DNA from: Monarcha castaneiventris obscurior
Lineage: Eukaryota > Chordata > Aves > Passeriformes > Monarchidae
Direction of reading: 5' to 3'
DNA: 64,000 nt
Assembly (NCBI GenBank): GCA_026261815.1
Contig: JAMPIT010000206.1
Coordinates: 1,178,001-1,242,000 of the forward strand
Shown here: positions 12,301 through 24,300 of the stretch, one piece after another
Layout: the number at the start of each line of letters is the position of its first letter
Numbering within the stretch: the stretch's first letter is position 1
Translations under genes and position numbers: made by a program
Notes under the pieces: model-generated
What the model saw: only the letters and a program-made list of their open reading frames with translations
Databases searched by the model: none
What the model was told of the DNA's origin: nothing

Positions 12301-15300
12301 GCCTGCACAGTCTGGAAGAAGTCCAGGAACTGTGTGGCTCACTAATAATCCTGCAGAAAGGCAGTACAAGTTTAAATTCTGTTAATGAAAAGCAGCCAAT
12401 ACTATCTGCATGCAAATTTGTGCTTTTATATAATTGAATCCATTTATGAGGTAGCAGATCTACCTTAGCCCTAATTCTAGATGAGGTTAGTTTTTCGAGG
12501 ATATTTTCTTGGCAAGATTCCCCTTAATTAATTACCCAACTTGTTGTATGAGTTACTCTGCAGACATTCTAGAAATACTAGGTCTGTGGGTGGATGGATG
12601 GGCATCCTGCCCACCATTTAGGAACAGAGCTTTTGTTTCTGTCAAAATTATTAACAAATTAAAATCGTCCTGATATAAAAGATACACATGTATTTATACA
12701 CAGTGACATATCAAAGCTTTACACAGGATTTAAAAATCAGGCTGTTAAATCTGCAACATTTGGGACTATAGTTTGGGCATTAAAACTACTTTAACAGGAT
12801 TAGATTGATGCAAATGTCTTTTCAGTCCTTGCTTTCAACCATCAGAATAACAGCATAGTAATGTTTACGATACCAAATGTCTATAAAGTTGGCATACAGG
12901 ACTGTAGTAAACGAGGCTACGACTTTTAAAAAGGAAAAGTCAACGCGTTTATTTAAAGGCAGCCAGGAAGGGGAGCCTGGGAGTAACCCAGGCTCCACTC
13001 CACAAGCCGGAGCAACAATATAACAGAGTGACACTCTGAGCACACCCACGGACACAAAGCTCCTCAGGAGAACGCTGGGCAGAGCCCCAGGACAGTCTTT
13101 ATACCCCTTGCCAGTCCATGATTGGTTCCGTTTGAATCCTCCCTCCGATGGCTCGTGTCTAGGGGTCTTATTGGTTCTTCGTCCAGTCCTTCTCAGGCGC
13201 GTTGAATGATAGGTCCGTCCCTTAACCAATACCTTTTTAAAGCATTGTCATCACTTCTATTACATCACTCCACAGGACATTCTAGAAAGCCCCTCATATT
13301 TCCCCATTTACCACCCCACCTAGTGGTCACCTTTCAACATTACAACCGTAAAACTTAGCAGCACCCAACCTATTAATTAACTCATCAATTCATTAACACC
13401 GATGCGTATTACAGCCCTTTTAAAACATTAATTTCATTTATAACAGGGCCTAGTCTAATGAAACCTTGTTACTTATATCATGATGATGTGGCTCTTCACC
13501 TGTATTTGCATTTACAGATTTCTCAGTGGTTCACCAAACCTCAATGTATTTTCAGAACAAGAATAGAGGGAATGACTGAAACTGATGAAATTTCCCACTG
13601 AGTATTTCTGTCCAAATACAGTAAATACAGACCATTCTTTGTGTTGACCAGTTAACCTGTGAGTCACAAAGAAAGTTCTCAGGTAAGACAATCCTTAGTA
13701 CCAGAGACTTCTGTCCAGGTTAGGGTGAGTACAGAAGCCTCTCCCAGGGCACTTTGCCCGGTCATGTAAATGTACCCCAGTTCTGTTCCCCTCATTGGCC
13801 CTGATTCCCGTCTGTCCCTAATCTACAAGGTTCTCCCGTCCCTGTTCCCCTCATTGGCCTTTGCCTCTCACCACTCCCCTAGAGCTTCCCCATTGGTTCC
13901 CATTCCCTAGTCCTGCCTTTGTACCACCCCTGTGCCCTCAGATCATTGGTCTCTGGTGCTCGCCCCACTCTCATACTTAAACTTGGACGCTCCAATGTTT
14001 CTTGTCTTCGTCCCCGGAACCATTCATGGTGTGGCTGCAATAAGCCTCCATCCATGGAATGCCAGACAGAGACCCTTCCTGCCTCTTTGCTGTCGACCCA
14101 TATCACTAAGCTATCCGTGTGTTTGTGCGTGCAGACGCGTGTGTGTGTGGCTGATCCTGCCGAACGGCTTACGAGACGCTTTTGGAAGATCACAGCACCT
14201 CGCACTCTAGCACAGAAGCTGCGGAGCTCGGGCTAGCGATAGTCCTTTACTTGAAATATTAAGAAACTTATTATTTTAATAACTTAAAATAGCTGTTCAG
14301 TTCATCATTACTCTGTTTCATTCTCTCTGTAGTTTCTGGTGCGGCACTGGGCCTGAAATCACTCTTGACATCAGCAGGGCTGTGTACAGATACAAAACGT
14401 TTAAATTTATGGAACAAGGTAAGTGATTCTGCTAATATTACTATCTTATAACCTTTTACCCATCAAAGCTTTTCAAAGCCATCTGGATATTGCATTGTTT
14501 TGTACTCACAATCAGGAGGCATTTTTTCCATAAATAACTTGTAATATTCTTTGAGAAGTTCTAAGTTTTCCTGGTTAATGTTTTCCTGCAAAGTGGTATC
14601 TCCAAACCTATGAAAATGCACAATAAATTATGAAAAAAAACCCAAACCCACAAACCAAAACAAAGATAAATTATCCTTCATTGTTATCTTTGCATAAAGA
14701 AATAACTTTGATTTTATATTACTTCTTTTATAGTGCTGAATGTATTAGATTTTGTCAAACATGCAGTAGTTAAGTTCTTGTGTGCTTTGGAACTAATTTT
14801 TGGAAATGAGATCATCACTGATGGACAATTCTTCCAAAAATTTATTTACATAGTAATCCATTTACGAATGTGCAGTAAAGCACTTATTATTTTTGGCCTC
14901 ACAAATCCTGAATATATGAAAAGGCATTTTGGGGGAATTCCAAATGGGACCACAGGCAGAGAACACCAACTCCTCCATCTTAGTGCTGTTGTTGCTTAAG
15001 TATGTGAATTTCTACAAGAGCTGGAAAATACTGAAGAAACACAATATGGAAGAGAAGCTTATCTACAAACTAACTATAGCTATAGAAACAAGTACCTTTC
15101 CCTCTAAGACCAAGATTTCTACAACAGCCAAGTTTCACACTCCAAAAAAATAAATCTCATGGTACCTCTCATGGTACTACAGGAGGTATGACTGTAAAGA
15201 CAGGAATATTGCCTGGGCAGTTAGGGCCAAGTTTTTGCAATTCATCTTTAGAATAGCTTTGAAGTGGAAATGGAGGCGTAAAGGAAGAGAGGCATGGGCA

Positions 15301-18300
15301 GGTAAGTGAGAAACTCGGGTAGAGAAAAGGGGACACAAATCAGAAGGTAAAAAATACACTGCTACACTGTGTACAAGTGAAGCAAATATTTAAATGGGCC
15401 AAAGAGGGGGAAGATTTGGCTACTTCCTCAGTAGCCATTGCTGCACTGTTACATGAGAATGTCTGCTTTAAATCAGAAATAATCTCAAGTGTATTCTATC
15501 AAAAAACAAACAAAAAAGGAGATGTTTTTATCTAATAGTGTAACATTTCCTAGAAATTTGCCACAAAAATGTTTTCATATTCTCATGTTCTTTATCCCAC
15601 AAAAGCCCCCATATGTTTAACCAAAAATAATGTGCAGTTTTCAGTCTCAAAAACAAATGTGGAACTTTAGAAGTTAAGCAATATTTTTAATTAAAAACAG
15701 ACGGTAACTGCTTGCAGAAAAGCTGCTTCTGCATTGAATTGATCTGCTTGGTAGATATTACTACATATCCATATTTATAGATAGGCGGGTATTATTTTTT
15801 CTCTCATGGCTTTCTTTGTGCACCATGTAAAATGACCACTGTGAACAATACTTCCTGCCACTTCACCTGCAAGCCAGGCATTTTTTCATGCCAACTCCTC
15901 TACAAGTCCCCACGTTATCAGGCTATTTCTAAACCTTGTCAAATCTTTCTTCAGAACATGTGTAACACTCAAACCCTCCTGCCTATCCCACCCATGTCAG
16001 CTCTCACCAACTTGCTTCTTGGTTACCACATACTGCCTTCTCTCTTATTTTGGAAAATTAGATGTGCCCCACTCACAACTGTCATGACTGATTTTGTTAC
16101 TTTTGCACATTACCACTTCGGCCATGTCACTCCTCTCAGGACTTTCCTCTTCTTTATGACATCAAGAATGATCTATTCTCATTTTCAAGTTCCCAAATTC
16201 TCTAACCAACTACCCAACTCTTTCACCAGTCAAATGCCAGTTTATACTGTCTTTTGATTCAGTTTATGTCTCCCATTTCAATTTTCTGCCTAAATTTTCT
16301 CAAATATCACCACTCAACTTGGAAGAGTCTCCAATAAACATCCACAAACATACCTGTTGGCATTCTTTAGTACGTCTTCTTTAACAGACTGGTTTTACTT
16401 GGCTGTCTACAAAGAGCAGGAGGTGAAACTCCTGGGGTGCTTAACTTCTAGCCTATTGTTCAGGTTAAGGATTTTCACTGTCTCCCTCTATTTTTCCAGC
16501 TATACTTTTGCTTTTGAGCTTATAGCAAATGCAACCTAAAGATAAGTATTATGCATTTTGGATGCTCTGTTAATAAAAGCAGCTAAAAAAAAAAAAAAGT
16601 TTAAAAAAAGTAGCTGTCTGTGTTGACATCTTGACTTCTACCTTGCAGTTTTAGCACTGCACAAATGTGGTAATTTAACATGACTGACAGATACCCTTCT
16701 CTTGGAAGAGAAAATTAATACGTTGGTGAAACTTTGACTATTATTATACTAATTAATTAGTTTTCAGCAATCTGTTGCAGAACAGTAGTAATAAAACATC
16801 TGAACTTCATCAGCCTTCATGTTTCTACACACATACTACTAATGCATTCCCTATTATTAACTACCACTCCACAACCCTGGAAAAAAGCCCTAAAAAAGTG
16901 AGAAAATTTATCTAGCGTATGCCCAGACTCTTCAACCCCACCTTTAAGATATAGGAATTTTTATTTTTCAGACTCGTTTGAGAATTTCGAAGTACTACAT
17001 ACAAACAAAATTCTGCATCTGTGAAACAGATCCATTTTGCATCTGTGTCCAAGAGAAATGTGGCACCAACTCTGTGAAACAAAGCCTTGCTTATGGTCCT
17101 ATCGTCATTTGGACTTTTTCATTGTTCTGCATTGCTTCATAGCTTGTGTTTACTTCCTTTATTACCTTTTAAAATACACACTGAGTCAATGTGAGATGGT
17201 CCAAGAGCAAGTAACAAAAAAGATTTATTTTTAGTCCTGAGAGATATCCAGCATGCAGTACTTGGACAGAAAATGAAACATGACTTTTTCTTACCTCTCT
17301 GCCAGTGTTTGCTGTTCATTGATTCCAACATTAAAGAGCACTGGATACATGCGAAGCAGCTTTCCTTCTTTAATCTCTTGTGGCAGCAGCTCAAACATCT
17401 TTGCTGGAAGCTGGACTTCTATAACGTAATGTTCACTAGGAAAAATAAAAACAAAAATAAGGATGGGGTTCTTGATTGGTTTGCTTAAAATAATCTTCCT
17501 AAATTATAGAAAATGTGTAGACTTATAAATCCCTCCCTTTTTCCCTTAATTGTACTGTGAAAAAGGATTATTCAGCTTGCTTGTCTTCAGAGCATAACCA
17601 AACTATATGAAGAAAGGCAGGTATAACTGTATATAACTATACACGAACTTCTTTACTGAAGTGAAAATAGGACTAAGGATGAAAGCAGCGAAAAAGTCCT
17701 CTGCTACCAAAATATCAATAAGAATACCTCAACTCTTAAAATGCATCTTGCTGAGTTACAAAAACAACTTCCTTCCAAAGTCACAACTTGGTCTGGTATC
17801 CACTCTAACAAGTAATATGAGCAAAAATCTTTCACAAAAACTCAAAGTAAAACTCCGTTTTCTTCAGTGGCTGGATTTTCTCCCTGGGTGTAGAAAGCAT
17901 CACCAGTAACAAAATTGTCTCTGTGAAGATAATAACTGAAGGCTCATTACACAAACATGAATCCTGTTTTAGGAGAAGGGATATGATATATGGCAGATCT
18001 GGGCTTATATTTATGTTTGGTCTGACTTTATGAAAAATGTACTGCTTTGGCTGCCAGGCCAAATTCTGGTCACATGGAAGCCCCAAGATGGATTTCACCT
18101 GCCTTTGAGAACTGATGCCTGACCCCATAAGAGAAACAATGGGATGTTGCTAACTTAGCTTTTATTATTAGAGCAATCAGTCTAATCAAAAAAGAACAGA
18201 CTAGAAGCAAATCCATTTGTTTCCAGGATCTGGCATTTTAATCAAAGAGGGCTGACTGATAATGGAGGCTGAAATTTTCGCTCCTACAGAGAACATTTGG

Positions 18301-21300
18301 AATACCACCAAGGGGTATTATAGCAACAGGAAGGAAGGAAGATCTATCCTGCCTACAGAAGCCAGGCCAAGGAAGTCACACAAGTTTTGTATGTAAATTT
18401 AAAACGGATAATTGTTTGCACCTATTCAAATAATCATGAAGTCCCTCCAACTCTTATTTCAATCTTATAATCCAGCTCTTATAATCAATCACATACTTGC
18501 TAAAGAATAAAAATGCCATCTGGATTACCCACATGGAGAATTTGAGTGAGAAAAAACAGAAAATCTTGAGGATAAAGGTCAGTTTCTGCAGTAGCTCTGA
18601 CACCTTTGGCAAGCTTGAGGGACGAGTGTTTGGATAAACAGGTTCCACTTGGAAGAGCCAGTGGTCATGTTTAAACTTTATCCTGCTCATATATCTGAGA
18701 ACAAAGTAAAATGGATCCAGTGCAGACCTGTGACTGCATTCAGCAAGGACAGCAGCATCTGTTTAGTACAGGCTAGAACCGGCATGCAATCTTTGAGCAG
18801 ATGCCAGATGTTCTCCACTGAGAGGGTGTATCAGTCCTGAATGGAGAATACATGTCTCAGGGAGGGGGGAGGAAAAACAAAATAGTTCTACTTCGCAGGT
18901 AAGTTTGTGTTTTGTTTAATTAACGTGAAAGAAATAGAGTGCTAGCTAAAAGCATGGTAAAGCATGTGGTTCCCATGACCTCTGTGGAGGCCAGTGGGCC
19001 TGCTGGGCAAAGAACAAAGGGAGTTCTATGGTGGGACAAGTCCTAGGTCCCTTTCTAGGTTATGCTCTGTTCTGTTACGTTAATGTACCCCAGTTCTGCT
19101 TCCCTGCTTGGTTCCGTTGGCCACTCCACCCCTTGTTACCTTATACACCCCATTGCCACACCCTCAGAGTTTCCCTATTGGTTTCCTTACCCTGGCCCTG
19201 CCTTTATACCCTTGCCCTCAGATCACTGGTCTCTGATGATCTCTCTGCTCCCATACATAACCCTGGACCCTCCATTGTTTAAGGCTTCCTTCTCTGGAAC
19301 CTTGCACGAGTGTGGCTGCAATAAATCTCTCCCATAGAAGCCCATGTGAAGACCATTCCTGCTCCTCCATCGTCGGACTATTTTGCCAGCTATCCGCTGT
19401 GTGTGTGTGTGTGTACGTGTGTGCCAGTGTGGGAGCTGCACCAAGCGGCTCTCCTGGAGATGCTTTTGGGAAGGTCGCAGCACTTTACCATCCAGCTCTG
19501 CCGCAACAGACCTCTGCATAGCAGCATTAGTTCTCAGCCTGTCTGAGAGCCCTCCTGGCTGCTGTCAAGTGCTACCAGAACACTCCTGTGATGGAGTGCT
19601 TTGATGAGCTTGAGAAGAAATGTTGGTTTAGTCTAACTCAAAGAGCATATGCTACAGAACCAAAATACCACCAAATCACTGCATTGTTACATTTCGCTAC
19701 TCCCAAAATCACTACAAATCTCTGTGTATGAAAGAACATTGAGAAATGCTGACCTTTAGGCATGATAAATTAGCATCAGAACAATTTGAGACTTTCCCCT
19801 TGTCTTTTTTTTTTTTTTTTTCTTTTTCAAAACACTTTTGAAGTCTTATAGATAATCCTTGGTTGCACAGTGAAAACAATGCATTTCTGACTATGGAATG
19901 AAAAGGCTATAAAGCTATGACAGAGCTGTCTAGAAGGTCCAGGAATAGTACAGAAGTCAGGTGAAGAAAAAAAAGGAACAATTCAAAGTACTGAAATCCA
20001 GAGGACTTGTTTGACTTCAGTTTACCACAGATCTTAAAGGTCTATGATTCTACTTAAAGAAGAAAAAGCAATACAACAGTAAATTTTATTGTCATATGCT
20101 TTCTCTCTTTTATGGCTAGATTCAGTGCTGAGATACCAGGTGATTTTGGCAGGAGATGGCCTAGGTGGGTACAACATTTTCCAATGAGATGGAAAAATCA
20201 GTACATACTTTTTAACATTTAATGACCTTCCAGGAAAACAGTGGAGAAATCAAGCATGTGTTTTAAGAGACTAAATAATAAATCTTCATGTATTTAAGAA
20301 AAACTTATATAAGTTTAGGTCTTAAATATTTAAATGTATCTTATTTACCTAAGTGGAACTGCTTAAAAATACCCCTAACTTTCTTTCCATTATTCTCTAA
20401 TATTTGTTAACATCACATATAATGATAGACAAACACTTGTAGTCCTGTTAGAAGACTTCTAAAAAGTACCCCCCACACAGGTGGGGGTCATGGATCCTGC
20501 AGCTGTTTTAGTTGGTTGAAATTCCACACCTTTAGCTCATTGCAGCAAAACAAGTAATTTACATGGACTTTTGCTTGCACTTGCTTTGTAAAAGAAAAAA
20601 AATGCACACATGGTCAGTCACAGCAATTCAGCTTGGAGGTTCTTTACCCAGCTACTTCTTTCAGCTGAGTGCAATGTTTTAGATTGCACTGTGGTTTTAG
20701 GTTTTTAGGTGTGGTTTTTAAGTGCTAGTCCAGTTTGGGGCTTTCTTGAAAACATGGTGTCAGATACTGATACCTCAGAGTTAATGTGCACAATGGTTTG
20801 GGTTGGAAGGGACATTAAAGATCATCTTGTTTCAACTCCTCTACCATGGGCAGGGACACCTTTCACTAGACCAGATTGCTCAGAGCTCCATCCAACCTGG
20901 CCATGAACACTTCCAAGGATGGGGCATCAATAACTTCATAGTGCTACCTGTTTCAGTCCCTCACAGCAAAGAATTTCCTCCTAACATCGAATCTAAACCT
21001 GCCCTCTTTTAGTTTGAATCCATTCCCCCTTCTCCTATCTCTCCATGGCCTTGTAAAAAGTCCCTCTCCAGCTCTTTTGTAGCCCCATTAGGTACCGGAA
21101 GATACTGTAAGATCTCCCTGGAGCCTTGTCTTCTCCAAGCTGAACAACCCCAAGTCTCTAAGCCTGTCTCCACATAAGAAATGCTCCAGCCCTCTGATCA
21201 TTTTCATTAAGTCTTCTGGGCTCCAGTAGATTGATGTCTTTCTGTGGGGTCCCAGAGCTGCACTCAGTACTGCAGGTGGGGTCTCATGAGAGTAGAATAG

Positions 21301-24300
21301 AGAGGGAAAACCATCTCCCTTGACCTGTTGGCCACACCGCTTGTGATGCAGCTCAGGATACAGTCAGCTTTCTGAGCTGCATTCTATCAAATGAGCCCAC
21401 CTAGTGGATCACCTAGTTGATCTAGGAAAGCCAGTAGACATAACCTTTTTGGACTTCAGCATTGCTTTTGGTACAGTCTCTCACAGTATCCTTCAGGACA
21501 CAATGTCCAGCGCACAGCTAGATAACTGTGTTATGCGATGTGTGAGCAACTGGCTTACTGGTCGGGCACCAAGGATTATAGGGTGACATCAGGCTGGTGT
21601 CCAGTGACTATTGGGGTTCTGCAGGGCTCCATCCTTAGCCCTGTGCTCTTCAACCTCTTCATTAATGACCTGGATGCAGAACTCAAAGGAATACTAAGTA
21701 AGTTTGCTGATGACAGTAAATTGGGAGGAGTTGTCAACTCCCTCAAGGGCAGAGAAGCCCTGCAGAGAGACCTCAACAAATTAGAGAGATGGGCAATTAC
21801 CAATTGTAGGAAGTTTAACAAGTAAAGGGCCAGATTCTGCACCTGGATGTATGGACAGACTCGGGAATGAGAGGCTGGAGAGCAGGACCTGGGGGTCCTG
21901 GTTGATGGAAAGTTGAATGTGAGTCAGCAGTGCCCTGGCAGCCAGGAGGGCCAGCTGTGTCCTGGGGGCATCAGGCACAGCACTGCCAGCCGGGCAAGGG
22001 AGGGGATTGTCCCGCTCTGCTCTGCACTGGAGCGGCCTCACCTCGAGTGCTGGGGGCAGTTTTGGGTGCCACAATATAAAAAAGACATTAAGCCATTAGA
22101 GAGGGTCCAAATGAGGGCCACGAGGATGGTGAAGGGCCTTGAGGGGAAGTTGTGTGAGGAGTGGCTGAGGTCATTTGGTCTGTCCAGCCTGGAGGAGACG
22201 GAGGTTGGACCTCATTGCAGTTATAACTTATCAGGAGGGGAAGTGGAGGAGCAGGCACTGAAATCTTCTCTGTGGTGACCAGTGACAGGACCCAAGGGAA
22301 TTGCATGAAGTTGTGTCAGGGGAGGTTTAGGTTGGATACCAGGAAAAGGTTCTTCACCCAGAGGGTGGTTGAGCAGGTTGAACAGGCTCCCCAAGGAAGT
22401 GGTCACAGAACCAAGCCTGACAGAATTCAAGAAGCATTTGGACAAAGCACTCAGGCACTGGGTGTGATTCTTGGGATGTCCTGTGCAGGGCCAGGAGTCA
22501 GACTTGATAATGCTTGTGAGTCCCTTCAAACTCAAAATATTCTGTGATTCTGTAAAGAATGTTCAAAAAGTGCATATTTTGGCCTCTAATAAAAGAATGT
22601 CAATTCTTGAACAGAACTTCACCTCCCCTCGGTGGCCAGTGTCAGCCACCCACACCAGCAGGTCAGTGCACTGCTAGACAGTGCCACACACTTTGGATTG
22701 ATTTGTTTGTGCACACAGAATCTCAGGCTTAAGCACTTCCCTAGAAAAAAACAATTACAAGTGAAAATGCTGACTCTTCAAGATAAGAATTTGTAGCTTG
22801 ATTTTCTGTCTTGCATTTCTATGGTTGTTTAGTCTCATTTATCAAGCCACACCATGTAACAACCAAACTGATCTAAAAATTGGGGTTTCTTAAACAGTTA
22901 TTAGAAAATAACTAGGTTTTTCACCATCTTCTCTTTTTTATGGTTGACTTCCAATGCTGTCTGATAGGAGCAGTCTCATCACAGCTCTAAGAGGAATGGG
23001 ATCCCTCCACATAAGTCTTATAGATTTTTTTTTTCTGATACCAATCCCATCCAGTGAAAACCTGCCAGTAAGTACAGTACAGCAATCATGGGCCACAGCT
23101 CTTCCTCCTAAACACTGACTGCTCCATCAATCCAGAATGCCTGAGGCAGCTGAAAGCTCAGATCTCCTTCAAATCCAGGACCTCCTGGTGTGACAGTTCA
23201 GTGTACCACAGTAATGGCAGCAAGCCAGTAAATGTAGATGCTGGATTTTTCAGGATTTTTGGCTGCTGTGGTTTACAAAGGATGTATTTCTTCTGTTTCA
23301 TCCACACATCATAATTATTCTTAATTATTCCCAATGTCTTGCCTATCATACTCCAGCCTTCCTGCTATTTACTTCAATCCTTTCTCGGAATGCCCATATG
23401 ATGAGAGTGAATCATCCAGAATAATTAAGTAAATCAGTGGTGAAAGCCCCCTTCAGAGGAAACATATATTTTCTAAAAGTTGCTGCTTTTAGCTGAATTT
23501 AATTTACAGTCATCTTAAGAATAATGATACTATTAAGGAAGTGATTTCTGCAAAAGTAAAAACATTTGGAGCTTCAGACTAGAATAATAATAAAGATGAA
23601 AAATCTATTCCAATCTTGTTAACCCTCAAATAGCCAAAATGAATGGAGTATTGCAGTTTATGTCCTGATATTCAGCAGTACTTACGTGAGATACATAAAG
23701 TGTAAGTGGCTTTGTGCAAGGATTTCTAAGGTTGTGATGTCCTGTGTCATTTGCAGCAGCTAAGAAAGGCTTCCTTTTTTAAACATGACCACTAAGTTTT
23801 GCCATCTGAGTTCTTCAGTTTCCACCTTAAAAACAATCAAGGCCTAACTCTTGGAATTGCAATTTCATTTGTCACACTGCAATACAAATGCTGGACATTC
23901 GAAACCAAAGTTTCTCAGTTAGAGGCAACATCTGCATATAATGACCTTGTCACCTGTCTAGGATTCAGTATCTGTGTATGAATACCGCAGCAGCAGCTCT
24001 GCGCAACACAGACATTGTTCTGATTAATTCGTATTAGTAACCGGAACTTTTAGCTTTTTATCAGGAGAGTAACCCAGAGCTTGCTAGCCTTTAAAATCCC
24101 TACTACCTCACCTTCTGAAAAGTGAAACTGCTGCACTTTCCATAAAATAGAATTCAGCAACAAGAAAACCATTAGCTGGGTTTCATGGGCTACAGATTAA
24201 AACTGTAGCTTTGTTTCCTGGGCTCCCAGAAACAAAGTTCTTACCGCCTTCCAGTTATAATAGGCAAAAAATCTTCTGATTTGGCTTCAATGACTTTAAA

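Larger units (their letters stand above)
9673..14509. other. INPP4A intron j-k
   Basis: The intron contains the sense LTR at 12903-13445 and the antisense LTR at about 13735-14240. The remainder, 9673-12900, is unremarkable; overlapping open frames at 11040-12255 show no protein family. A short ACAA repeat lies near 10875-10895. Confidence 0.6.
17436..24244. other. INPP4A intron h-i
   Basis: The intron contains LTR copy 2 (about 18985-19605), a poly(T) run near 19806-19821 and two CR1 elements (20788-22552). The remaining stretches, 17436-18980, 19606-20787 and 22553-24244, show nothing recognisable. Confidence 0.6.

Noticed and set aside
15832..16257. 141-codon plus-strand frame in pyrimidine-rich sequence
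   Set aside because: The composition is skewed and no family resemblance is seen. It may be an old unnamed repeat, but I could not identify one.
13735..19605. A single provirus with 5' and 3' LTRs
   Set aside because: The sequence between the two LTR copies is host intron with two INPP4A exons and no retroviral genes, and the copies differ substantially.
21404..22547. Several frames with reverse-transcriptase motifs
   Set aside because: Not listed as genes: they are frameshifted pieces of one dead CR1 copy and are described as part of that element.
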